From: an uncultured Lachnospiraceae bacterium
GTDB lineage: Bacteria > Bacillota > Clostridia > Lachnospirales > Lachnospiraceae
NCBI GenBank assembly: GCA_944380315.1
Contig: CALWHG010000001.1
Location: 101,980-165,979 of the forward strand
DNA: 64,000 nt
Reading direction: 5' to 3'
How positions within the stretch are numbered: the stretch's first letter is position 1; each line of letters opens with the position of its first letter. Position numbers and translations under genes: made by a program. Of the stretch, positions 23,979 to 30,200 are shown one piece after another. The notes under the pieces were generated by a model that did no database searches, had not been told where the DNA came from, and saw nothing but the letters and a program-made list of their open reading frames with translations.

Positions 23979-24818
23979 ATGAGAAACAAAAAACTTATAA
24001 CGGCAGTGTTAGCATCTGGACTTATGACGGCATTTTCATTTACCTCCCTTGCCGCATGGCAGTCTGATGCAAATGGCTGGTGGTGGCAGAACGATGACGG
24101 CACACGGCCAGCTAATACATGGGAGTGGCTTGATGGAAATAATGACGGCGTGGCAGAATGCTACTATTTCGGTTCGGATGGCTATATGGCCGCAAATACG
24201 ACAACACCTGACGGATATACGGTAAACGAAAACGGAGCCTGGTATCTGGGCTTTGTGCGCAGGAAATATGTGCTGAACGATCAGCAGACCGAGGTTTTTA
24301 AGGAAGCTTCAAGAGGGCTTCTGTCGGTATATGAAGAAGAGCTTTATGGTCCGGGAGGAATAGATATCCAGACCCGATTGAAAATGGATGCTGAACGTCA
24401 GCTCGCGCTACTTGAAAATCTGCTGATGCAGTCGGTCCGCAATTATCAGTCGGGAGAGGCTAATCCTATTTTTATACCGTTACGGGTAGAGGGAAACACA
24501 GGTTTCTTTAACAGAGAGGAAGTCTTAAGTACTTTTGAAAACCTGTTCGGCAACCTGAAGGATAGGACAGTCTTTGACCGATTGGGTATAGAAGACCTGT
24601 CTGTCACAGCATCAGCTACAGAATATTCCTACAGAATCACCAGTTGCTCCACTGATTCAGACGGAACCTTCATCTACATGAAGATGGGATATGAAAAACG
24701 GAATCAAAACGGTGAGCAACTTCGGAACGGCACGATTTATGTAGAGCTTCTGAGGGAAGAATGGACTGAGAATCTATACACCATTGACTGTATCGGTAAT
24801 CAATTGCGTTTGGGATAA
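23979..24818 (+). CDS. Secreted protein with cell-wall-binding-type repeat, element cargo
   Basis: A signal peptide (MRNKKLITAVLASGLMTAFS onward, likely cut after the Ala-rich FTSLAA) is followed by an aromatic repeat region: GWWWQNDDG, ANTWEWLDGN, VAECYYFGSDGYMAAN and GYTVNENGAWYL. This resembles the choline/glucan-binding-type modules common on clostridial surface proteins. The remaining 180 residues show no recognised domain. The protein should be exported and held at the cell wall. It is the only obvious cargo gene and may change surface properties of the host. AAAGAGG precedes the ATG; its promoter carries a repeat that could be bound by the XRE regulator. Confidence 0.75.
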   Translation: MRNKKLITAVLASGLMTAFSFTSLAAWQSDANGWWWQNDDGTRPANTWEWLDGNNDGVAECYYFGSDGYMAANTTTPDGYTVNENGAWYLGFVRRKYVLNDQQTEVFKEASRGLLSVYEEELYGPGGIDIQTRLKMDAERQLALLENLLMQSVRNYQSGEANPIFIPLRVEGNTGFFNREEVLSTFENLFGNLKDRTVFDRLGIEDLSVTASATEYSYRITSCSTDSDGTFIYMKMGYEKRNQNGEQLRNGTIYVELLREEWTENLYTIDCIGNQLRLG

Positions 24819-24875
24819 GAAAAACAGTATAATTGGGACTAAGCAAAAAAGGCGCTTTCGGGAGTCTTTACTAGC

Positions 24876-24904
24876 AAAAAAGGACAGCTTCGGCTGTCCT
24901 TTTT
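24876..24904 (+). terminator. UUCG-tetraloop terminator of the secreted-protein gene
   Basis: AAAAGGACAGC and GCTGTCCTTTT pair around a TTCG loop and end in a T run. This is a textbook intrinsic terminator. Confidence 0.88.
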
Positions 24905-24912
24905 ATATGCAG

Positions 24913-24935
24913 GGGCGGGATATTCCCGCCCTTTT
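24913..24935. terminator. Second hairpin between convergent genes
   Basis: GGGCGGGA and TCCCGCCC pair around TAT and are followed by TTTTCTT on the forward strand. It may back up the upstream terminator and could also serve the converging reverse-strand gene. Confidence 0.65.
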
Positions 24936-24939
24936 CTTA

Positions 24940-25338
24940 TTACCTGTTCGATTTATTTATCTGCTCCGTAAGCCATTCAAGGTCTATATGTTTTTCGTCA
25001 AGTAGAACGGTCACATCGACTGATATGTAGTTTTCATCATCACAATCAGCTATGTCTCTGCCGTTTAAGAAAAATCCTCTGAGTTCACAGACTGAATTAA
25101 TATAGGTCATTTCCTTTATAACAAAATCATCAAGTATGTATGCGTCATAGGCTCCGTCAAATATCTCTATGCCCTCTGCTGTCCTTCGTGTGATTTCATA
25201 TACGGGCGTCTGCTCCTCTCTGTCTATCCCGAAGCTGTCCTCGTATGCGGTTACTATGCGTTCCATAAGATTTTCAAGCCCTGCATATTCAAGAGATGTT
25301 AAATTGTTTATTGTTGTGTTCATATTTTCTTTTTTCAT
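24940..25338 (-). CDS. Uncharacterised acidic protein of the element
   Basis: No family was recognised. The start at 25338 is chosen because AAGGAG lies just upstream; a longer frame to 25380 has none. The 132-residue product is acidic, without signal peptide or membrane helix (ENLMERIVTAYEDSFGI, YDAYILDDFVIKEMTYI, DEKHIDLEWLTEQI). Its size, charge and location beside a relaxase gene are reminiscent of small accessory proteins such as antirestriction-like proteins, but no motif supports that. Confidence 0.65.
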   Translation of the reverse strand: MKKENMNTTINNLTSLEYAGLENLMERIVTAYEDSFGIDREEQTPVYEITRRTAEGIEIFDGAYDAYILDDFVIKEMTYINSVCELRGFFLNGRDIADCDDENYISVDVTVLLDEKHIDLEWLTEQINKSNR

Positions 25339-25480
25339 ATTTTTCTCCTTTTTAAATTTAAAATATATTTCGATATTCAATTTTTGATTTGGTGGCGCTC
25401 ACCTGTCCGATTTATTTCTTCGGACAATTTCAGTATGTTAGTTTTGGAAAAAATCCTTAACGGAATTTTCAAAATCAGCA

Positions 25481-25518
25481 AAATGCACAGAATTACGTCT
25501 TGTAATCTGTGCATTTTA
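25481..25518. terminator. Bidirectional hairpin terminator
   Basis: AAATGCACAG with CTGTGCATTT, plus inner ATTAC/GTAAT, form a long stem with one bulged A. It is flanked by T-rich sequence on both strands. On the reverse strand it would end the transcript of the 52-residue gene and perhaps the relaxase. Confidence 0.65.
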
Positions 25519-25556
25519 TATAAAAAGAAAAAAGGAATTATGAATAACTTATTTAT

Positions 25557-25715
25557 TTATCGTTCTTCTTCAATGTTATCGAGGCTTTTCATAAGCTTTA
25601 TAAGCTCGCTTATTTCGTCATCGCTGTATTTTTTCTTCTTTTTTTTGAGCTTGTCAGCTTCACATTCCCTGCGGGCTTCGGCCAATATTTCATCAAGAGT
25701 CTTTTTCATGGGCAT
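25557..25715 (-). CDS. Small charged protein downstream of the relaxase
   Basis: This 52-codon frame reads MPMKKTLDEILAEARREC and continues with a run of six Lys and YSDDEISELIKLMKSL. AAAGGAGG is placed correctly before the start (ATG at 25715, or 25709 two codons later). The helical, highly charged composition resembles small mobilization accessory or regulatory proteins. It is likely co-transcribed with the relaxase encoded 62 bp upstream. Confidence 0.65.
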   Translation of the reverse strand: MPMKKTLDEILAEARRECEADKLKKKKKKYSDDEISELIKLMKSLDNIEEER

Positions 25716-25777
25716 ATACCTCCTTTAAGGACTTACATAAATAGTATTAAAGAAGCGTCACAGAAAAAAGGAGGATT

Positions 25778-26629
25778 TTACCTTGATATTGATAAATTTT
25801 TCTCCTGTTGCCGTTCTTTTTGCTGCTCCTGCTCTTTTTCTATGAAATGTATAAGTTCGGGGAACATTGCTTTTATAAGCTCCCTGATTTTCCTGCATAC
25901 CTCTTTCAGCCTTGTGTGTTCTGCTTCAAGTTGTTTTAATTTTTCCTCTTTCTCAAAAATCTCATCGCTCATTTCCTGAGATATTTTTGCAAGGGTCTTA
26001 TATTCTTCCCGCTCCCTTTCAATACGGTCATTAAACATTTTCAATTCAGCTATAGTTTTATTACCCTGCTTTGTAGTGCCGTTAAGGAGATGGACAGGGC
26101 TTTTAAGTGCCTTGGAGATATAGGTTTCTGCCTCTTTGTGTATCTTTTCAAGCTCAACTCTATTTATCACCTCTTTGGCTGATACCTTATATCTTTCCTT
26201 CTTTTTGTCATATATGACGGGTATAAAGGCAAAGTGCATGTGAGAGTGGCCCTTTTCCCTGTTTTCGTCCAAATGGACATAAGAAGATATGACATTTTCC
26301 TCTCCGTAGCGTTTAGCCATAAAGCGATAAGCTGCACTGAAGAAAAGATGGAGCTTATCGGCTGGCAGATCATCGGGTGCGGTTATTACCCATGAGCACA
26401 TGGTCTTTAAGTCTTTCTTTTTCATGTGGTAAACCTCTGAAAGGCGCTTGTTCAGATACTCCATTTGTGTCATGCCTCGGTTAGGGGCTAAGTTATAATT
26501 CAAACAAGTCATACTAATATCTATATCCCTGTTGCCGAACTTTATATAATTGCCGCCCTTGTCTTTTGCTCTTTCAAAATGCTTGAATAAGTGCCCGCAG
26601 GCTTCCGCTGTGTATTTTTGAACATTCAT
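25778..26629 (-). CDS. MobV-type (Mob/Pre) relaxase
   Basis: Relaxases nick the origin of transfer and carry the DNA strand to a recipient using a helper secretion system. This 283-residue protein shows the Mob/Pre features: an N-terminal region with N-rich NYNLAPNRG, the central SSYVHLDENREKGHSHMHFAFIPV containing the metal-binding HxH (HSHMH), and a C-terminal coiled coil (KTLAKISQEMSDEIFEKEEK). It is somewhat shorter than plasmid Mob proteins, which have longer C-terminal tails. TAGGAGGG precedes the start. Hairpins 80-250 bp upstream are candidates for its oriT. Confidence 0.9.
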   Translation of the reverse strand: MNVQKYTAEACGHLFKHFERAKDKGGNYIKFGNRDIDISMTCLNYNLAPNRGMTQMEYLNKRLSEVYHMKKKDLKTMCSWVITAPDDLPADKLHLFFSAAYRFMAKRYGEENVISSYVHLDENREKGHSHMHFAFIPVIYDKKKERYKVSAKEVINRVELEKIHKEAETYISKALKSPVHLLNGTTKQGNKTIAELKMFNDRIEREREEYKTLAKISQEMSDEIFEKEEKLKQLEAEHTRLKEVCRKIRELIKAMFPELIHFIEKEQEQQKERQQEKNLSISR

Positions 26630-26710
26630 AAATAAAAGCCCTCCTAAAGTGTTTTAAATACGTTTTAAAGACTGTTAGATGCCTCCAATATCTATTATGT
26701 GATTTGGTGT

Positions 26711-26749
26711 AGCCAGTTATACCAAAATGAGGACATTTTGGAACTGGCT
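26711..26749. repeat. oriT-like inverted repeat upstream of the relaxase
   Basis: AGCCAGTT-ATA-CCAAAATG-AGGA-CATTTTGG-AACTGGCT forms a 16-bp interrupted perfect stem with a 4-nt loop. It is located 82 bp upstream of the MobV gene, where origins of transfer of such elements usually lie. The nick site itself cannot be identified. Confidence 0.5.
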
Positions 26750-26830
26750 CTCAGACGCCGAGGGCTAAAAAGCATACAGACAAGGCGGAACAGGTAAAAC
26801 TATTCCACCCAAAACCATGGTCTATGCTCC

Positions 26831-26878
26831 GTATTTATCAAGGGTAAAATAAACGGCTATGCCGCCCTTGACAAATAC
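26831..26878. repeat. Second large inverted repeat between relaxase and integrase
   Basis: GTATTTATCAAGGG (26831-26844) pairs with CCCTTGACAAATAC (26865-26878) with one mismatch, and an inner CGGC-TAT-GCCG hairpin crowns it. It could be part of oriT, a single-strand origin, or a regulatory structure for the integrase mRNA. Confidence 0.5.
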
Positions 26879-26901
26879 TATGCTCATATAAGCAGGCTGT
26901 A

Positions 26902-26931
26902 TTGCTTGACATAATCGGATAATGGTATAAT
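26902..26931 (+). promoter_or_regulatory. Probable promoter region of the integrase gene
   Basis: A perfect TATAAT (26926-26931) is preceded by TTGCTT at 18 bp (26902-26907); an overlapping TTGACA (26906-26911) would give only a 14-bp spacer. The following leader of about 90 nt contains a six-codon frame (GTG AGT GTA GTG GCT CGC TGA) behind GGAGG, possibly a leader peptide. Confidence 0.4.
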
Positions 26932-27025
26932 TAAACCGTCTAACATAAATTGCAAAAGATTGGAGGTGAGTGTAGTGGCTCGCTGATAAGCGGGTACTAT
27001 TACTTACAAGGAGTATCGAACTTAT

Positions 27026-28204
27026 ATGTTAGACAATATAATTTCCTTGTATCCGAACATTGAAAAGTTAATAGAAGAAGACGAAAATGTAAGAAGCGCT
27101 GTCATATCAGCGATGGAAAATAAATACCTGTCTATGCACCATACATCAATATGGAAGGATTCAAAAGGGCTTTATTGTACCAAGCTCGGAGGTCTTAAAA
27201 AGACTTCAAAGACCAAAGAGGGGCTGAATAAAAAAATCATTGATTATTACAGCAATCAAGGACAGCATTTTTATTCTGTCATGGAAGAACAGCTCGAAAA
27301 GAAACTTAAAAGGAATAAGATAGGAAAGGGAAGCTATGATAAATATATAAGCGATTATGAACGCTATATAAAGGGCAGTGCTTTGGAAGAAAAATGTGTC
27401 GACCGAATTTCAGAATCTGAAATCAGAAAGTTCCTTGAAAAAATGCTTGTAATCGGAATCAGCAAAAAGAACTTCAGCAATCTTGTATCGTTGCTTAATA
27501 TAGTATTCTTTTATTCTGACTATGCTAATATAGATGTCTGTCAGATAAAAAAGAAAATGGATATTGCCTATGATGAATATTCACCGCAGGGACAAAGAAA
27601 CACAGATGTGGTATGGAGTAACGAGGAACAGAAGAGATTTCTGGAATATGCTTCACACAGGGAAGACAATATAAGGATTTTAGGCATGGTTTTCATGCTT
27701 CAGACGGGGCTTGCAATTTCGGAGCTTGTAGCTCTGAAACCGAAAGATATTGATTTTGATAAAGGTTACCTTACTGTTAATCGTATCGAAATCAGATACA
27801 AGCGGGACGGGAAAACAGTCTATGACATCAGCAAAGAGCATGTTGCAAAGACTGAGGAGAGGCTTAATACTATCGTTTTAAGTTCTTCCGCCATGGAGAC
27901 TTTGAATAAAATAATGAAGATAAGCACAGCCAAAAGTCCTGATGATATGATTTTCGGAAAGTGGAAATCCAATAATTTCAATAGCGTTTTAAGGAGGAAT
28001 GTTTTGAAAGACCTTGACCTTTCTACAAGGGGGCTTCATTCATTCAGAAAAACGTATGCAACAAACCTTATAGACGCAAATGTTGACTTGAGTATAGTAA
28101 AGGCTCAGATGAGGCATAAGGATATAAAAACAACCTTTGATTACTACTACAAGTGTAAGTATTCTCTTGAAGAGAGGCGCAAAAAACTTGAGGAAGTAGC
28201 CTGA
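27026..28204 (+). CDS. Tyrosine recombinase/integrase of the element
   Basis: This 392-residue integrase should catalyse insertion at and excision from the tRNA-Gly 3' end. It has an N-terminal arm-binding region, a SAM-like core-binding domain (about 75-170) and a catalytic domain. Box II (LHSFRKTYATNLI), the third His (AQMRHKDIKTT) and the Tyr in FDYYYK are present. The first catalytic Arg, normally in TGLRxSEL, is replaced: the sequence reads QTGLAISELVAL, with Ala encoded by GCA at 27713-27715. Either this lineage uses another residue or activity is impaired. AAGGAG lies 11 nt before the ATG. Confidence 0.9.
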   Translation: MLDNIISLYPNIEKLIEEDENVRSAVISAMENKYLSMHHTSIWKDSKGLYCTKLGGLKKTSKTKEGLNKKIIDYYSNQGQHFYSVMEEQLEKKLKRNKIGKGSYDKYISDYERYIKGSALEEKCVDRISESEIRKFLEKMLVIGISKKNFSNLVSLLNIVFFYSDYANIDVCQIKKKMDIAYDEYSPQGQRNTDVVWSNEEQKRFLEYASHREDNIRILGMVFMLQTGLAISELVALKPKDIDFDKGYLTVNRIEIRYKRDGKTVYDISKEHVAKTEERLNTIVLSSSAMETLNKIMKISTAKSPDDMIFGKWKSNNFNSVLRRNVLKDLDLSTRGLHSFRKTYATNLIDANVDLSIVKAQMRHKDIKTTFDYYYKCKYSLEERRKKLEEVA

Positions 28205-28212
28205 AAAACTTA

Positions 28213-28230
28213 GTCGACCCTTGGTCGACC
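28213..28230 (+). promoter_or_regulatory. Pair of GTCGACC sites, right end (probable integrase arm sites)
   Basis: GTCGACC occurs at 28213-28219 and 28224-28230, in the same orientation as the left-end pair. The shared context is TAGTCGACCCTT then GTCGACCTT. The pair lies 68-85 bp inside the right attachment repeat. Confidence 0.55.
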
Positions 28231-28244
28231 TTATCAGTTCGGAT

Positions 28245-28284
28245 ACAAAAACAGCGGAAAGCCTTGATATATTTGGCTTTCCGC
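28245..28284 (-). terminator. Element-supplied terminator for tRNA-Gly(TCC)
   Basis: On the reverse strand GCGGAAAGCC and GGCTTTCCGC pair and are followed by TGTTTTTG. It replaces the native terminator that was displaced to 21242-21276. A near copy follows tRNA-Ser at 62.5 kb. Confidence 0.8.
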
Positions 28285-28297
28285 TATCTTTAGAGCG

Positions 28298-28317
28298 AGC
28301 GGGTGATGGGAATCGAA
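28298..28317 (-). repeat. Right attachment repeat (within tRNA-Gly(TCC))
   Basis: These 20 bp are identical to 21283-21302 and form the 3' end of the intact tRNA-Gly(TCC) gene, so integration leaves the tRNA functional. Confidence 0.88.
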
Positions 28318-28368
28318 CCCACGTATACAGCTTGGAAGGCTGTCATTCTACCATTGAACTACACCCGC
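28298..28368 (-). tRNA. tRNA-Gly(TCC), target of the integrated element
   Basis: The 71-nt cloverleaf on the reverse strand has acceptor strands GCGGGTG and CACCCGC, anticodon loop CTTCCAA giving TCC, and T loop GGTTCGATTCC. CCA is not encoded. Its 3' end doubles as the attachment site of the element. Confidence 0.96.
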
Positions 28369-28393
28369 ATAATGCTTTTGCAGAACATTTGAC

Positions 28394-28422
28394 ATTCTAC
28401 ATTAAATATGCTGTCATGTCAA
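28394..28422 (-). promoter_or_regulatory. Promoter of tRNA-Gly(TCC)
   Basis: On the reverse strand TTGACA (28422-28417) and TAGAAT (28399-28394) are 17 bp apart. It overlaps the earliest possible start of the divergent Sir2 gene, which argues for a later start of that gene. Confidence 0.75.
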
Positions 28423-28439
28423 GCATGGAAAGCGAAAAA

Positions 28440-29186
28440 ATGAAAAAAATGGAAACGGATGTAAAAAAGCTTTCTGAGCTCATAAGGGAAAGCGACAACA
28501 TAGTCTTTTTTGGAGGCGCAGGGGTATCGACAGAGAGTGGTGTACCTGATTTCAGATCACAGGACGGTATCTATAACCAGAAGTATAAATATCCGCCAGA
28601 GATGATCATAAGCCATAGCTTCTTTGTAAAGGATCCGGAGGAATTTTACAGATTCTACAGGGACCGTATGGTATATCCGGAAGCCAGGCCAAATGAGGCC
28701 CACAGGGTACTGGCCAGGCTGGAGGAGCTGGGCAAGCTTCGGGCGGTCATCACCCAGAACATAGACGGGCTTCATCAGGCAGCAGGCAGCCGCAATGTGC
28801 TGGAGCTCCATGGCTCCATCCTGCGGAACCACTGCATGCACTGCGGAAAGTCCTTCGATCTGGATCATATCATGGCTTCCGATGGGGTGCCCCGCTGTGA
28901 CAGCTGCGGAGGCATGATAAAGCCTGACGTGGTGCTCTATGAGGAGGCTCTGGACATGGGAGTCATGCAGAGGGCTGCCCGGTATATAAGCGAGGCGGAC
29001 CTGCTCATAGTGGGAGGGACCTCCCTCATAGTATATCCGGCGGCAGGCATGATAGATTATTACAGGGGTGATAAGCTGGTGCTCATAAACCGGGATGCCA
29101 CAAGGCGGGATGATGCGGCGGACTATATCATCCACGGCAATATAGGAGAGGTCCTGGGATGTGCATTTTCAGAGATACAAGCTTGA
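28440..29186 (+). CDS. Sir2-family NAD-dependent protein deacylase
   Basis: The enzyme removes acetyl or other acyl groups from lysines using NAD. Motifs are complete: GGAGVSTESGVPDFRS, TQNIDGLHQAAGS, the catalytic His in LELHGSI, the zinc site CMHC...CDSC, and GGTSLIVYPAAG near the C-terminus. The frame stays open back to 28221 through the tRNA, but that is not credible as coding. Among the ATGs at 28416, 28425, 28440 and 28449, 28440 is chosen because the product then begins about 20 residues before the first motif; there is no clear ribosome binding site. The start is therefore uncertain. Confidence 0.9.
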   Translation: MKKMETDVKKLSELIRESDNIVFFGGAGVSTESGVPDFRSQDGIYNQKYKYPPEMIISHSFFVKDPEEFYRFYRDRMVYPEARPNEAHRVLARLEELGKLRAVITQNIDGLHQAAGSRNVLELHGSILRNHCMHCGKSFDLDHIMASDGVPRCDSCGGMIKPDVVLYEEALDMGVMQRAARYISEADLLIVGGTSLIVYPAAGMIDYYRGDKLVLINRDATRRDDAADYIIHGNIGEVLGCAFSEIQA

Positions 29187-29252
29187 TTATTGGAGCTATA
29201 TGAGTTAAGATGATGCTACATCAATATGACTTAATATAAGGAGGTTACTGTT

Positions 29253-29423
29253 ATGGCATATAAGATTTCAGATGCATGCGTAAAGTGCGGAAGCTGTGCA
29301 GAGGTTTGTCCCGTTGGAGCTATCTCCGAGGGCGATGCTCAGTACGAGATAAATGCTGATGCTTGCGTAGACTGCGGAACTTGTGCAGCTCAGTGCCCTG
29401 TAGAGGCTATTGCAGAGGCATAA
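29253..29423 (+). CDS. 2[4Fe-4S] ferredoxin
   Basis: This 56-residue clostridial-type ferredoxin carries two complete CxxCxxCxxxCP motifs: CVKCGSCAEVCP and CVDCGTCAAQCP. It is a low-potential electron carrier for reactions such as pyruvate:ferredoxin oxidoreductase and hydrogenase. A strong AAGGAGG precedes the ATG, and an intrinsic terminator follows. It is missed by simple length cut-offs. It appears to be a single-gene unit. Confidence 0.96.
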   Translation: MAYKISDACVKCGSCAEVCPVGAISEGDAQYEINADACVDCGTCAAQCPVEAIAEA

Positions 29424-29446
29424 ACCTGACAGGAGATGACACATCG

Positions 29447-29485
29447 GACCGGCGGCTCCTCATGAGCCTGCCGGTCTTTGCTTTT
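29447..29485 (+). terminator. Intrinsic terminator of the ferredoxin gene
   Basis: GACCGGC-GGCTC pairs with GAGCC-T-GCCGGTC (one bulge) and is followed by TTTGCTTTT. Confidence 0.8.
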
Positions 29486-29499
29486 ATAAAGGAGACGGT

Positions 29500-30135
29500 A
29501 TGGATGATATGAACAGCTCTTCAGCCCTCAGCTACAGTCCTGAAAAGGACAGACTGTTTTCTGAGATCAGCAGGAGACGGGAGTCCGTGGAGCCTTGTGT
29601 GATAGGTATAGACGGCATGTGCGGAAGCGGCAAGAGTACGCTGGCAGAGCTTATAAGAGAGACATTTCCAGGGACCCAGATAGTGCATATGGACGATTTC
29701 TTCCTGCCGGGAGAGCTTCGGACCCCGGGGCGCTATGCGGAGCCGGGAGGCAATGTGCATTATGAAAGGATACAGGAGGAGGTGCTGGGACCTCTCTCAA
29801 GGGGAGAAAGGTCATTTTCCTACAGGCGCTTTTCCTGTCACGACATGGCCTATATGCCTGATCCTGTGCATATAAGCCTTGACGAGGGAGGAGTGCTGGT
29901 CATGGAGGGCTCCTATAGCCTGAGGCCGGACCTTCGGGGAGGCTATGATCTGGCAGTATTTACCTGCTGCGACGAGCAGACCCAGCTTGACCGCATAGAA
30001 AAAAGGAGCGGCAGGGATAAGCTTCAGATGTTCATAGACAGGTGGATACCCCTGGAAAACAGGTATTTTGAGAGCTTTGGAGTCAGGGACAGTGCCGATA
30101 TGGTCATAGATACTTCATTTCCCTTGAAACACTGA
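29500..30135 (+). CDS. Uridine kinase-like P-loop kinase
   Basis: The 211-residue protein has a P-loop GIDGMCGSGKSTLAEL near residue 37, a VHMDDFFLP motif, FSYRRFSCHDM, and VLVMEGSYSL, in the order seen in the uridine kinase / phosphoribulokinase-like family. It probably phosphorylates a nucleoside or another small hydroxylated metabolite in the cytoplasm. It is shorter than and distinct from canonical uridine kinase (Udk), so the substrate is open. AAAGGAG lies 5 nt before the ATG. It is followed by proS with a 65-bp gap. Confidence 0.8.
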   Translation: MDDMNSSSALSYSPEKDRLFSEISRRRESVEPCVIGIDGMCGSGKSTLAELIRETFPGTQIVHMDDFFLPGELRTPGRYAEPGGNVHYERIQEEVLGPLSRGERSFSYRRFSCHDMAYMPDPVHISLDEGGVLVMEGSYSLRPDLRGGYDLAVFTCCDEQTQLDRIEKRSGRDKLQMFIDRWIPLENRYFESFGVRDSADMVIDTSFPLKH

Positions 30136-30200
30136 GAGCTTTCAGGTATATTTAAAGGTACAGTAAATATACTATCAATAATGATCAGGAGATAAATCAA

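Larger units (their letters stand above)
21283..28317. mobile_element. Integrative mobilizable element inserted in the 3' end of tRNA-Gly(TCC)
   Basis: The element is bounded by 20-bp direct repeats (21283-21302 and 28298-28317) that match the 3' part of tRNA-Gly(TCC). It is much more A+T-rich than the flanks. It encodes, left to right: a primase-like replication protein, a type I toxin-antitoxin locus, an XRE regulator, a secreted cell-wall-binding protein, two small uncharacterised proteins, a MobV relaxase and a tyrosine integrase next to the tRNA end. No type IV secretion genes, phage structural genes or resistance genes were seen, so transfer would need a helper element. No excisionase was recognised. 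Confidence 0.88.

Noticed and set aside
25384-25728. 114-codon forward frame in the element
   Set aside because: It is antisense to a 52-codon gene that has a proper ribosome binding site and runs through a terminator hairpin.
21283-28317. Prophage interpretation of the A+T-rich insert
   Set aside because: No capsid, tail, terminase or lysis cassette is present. The holin-like peptide is better explained as a type I toxin because of its antisense RNA.
28221-28439. N-terminal extension of the Sir2 protein through the tRNA-Gly(TCC) gene
   Set aside because: It would translate the antisense of a tRNA and its promoter; family members start shortly before the first motif.
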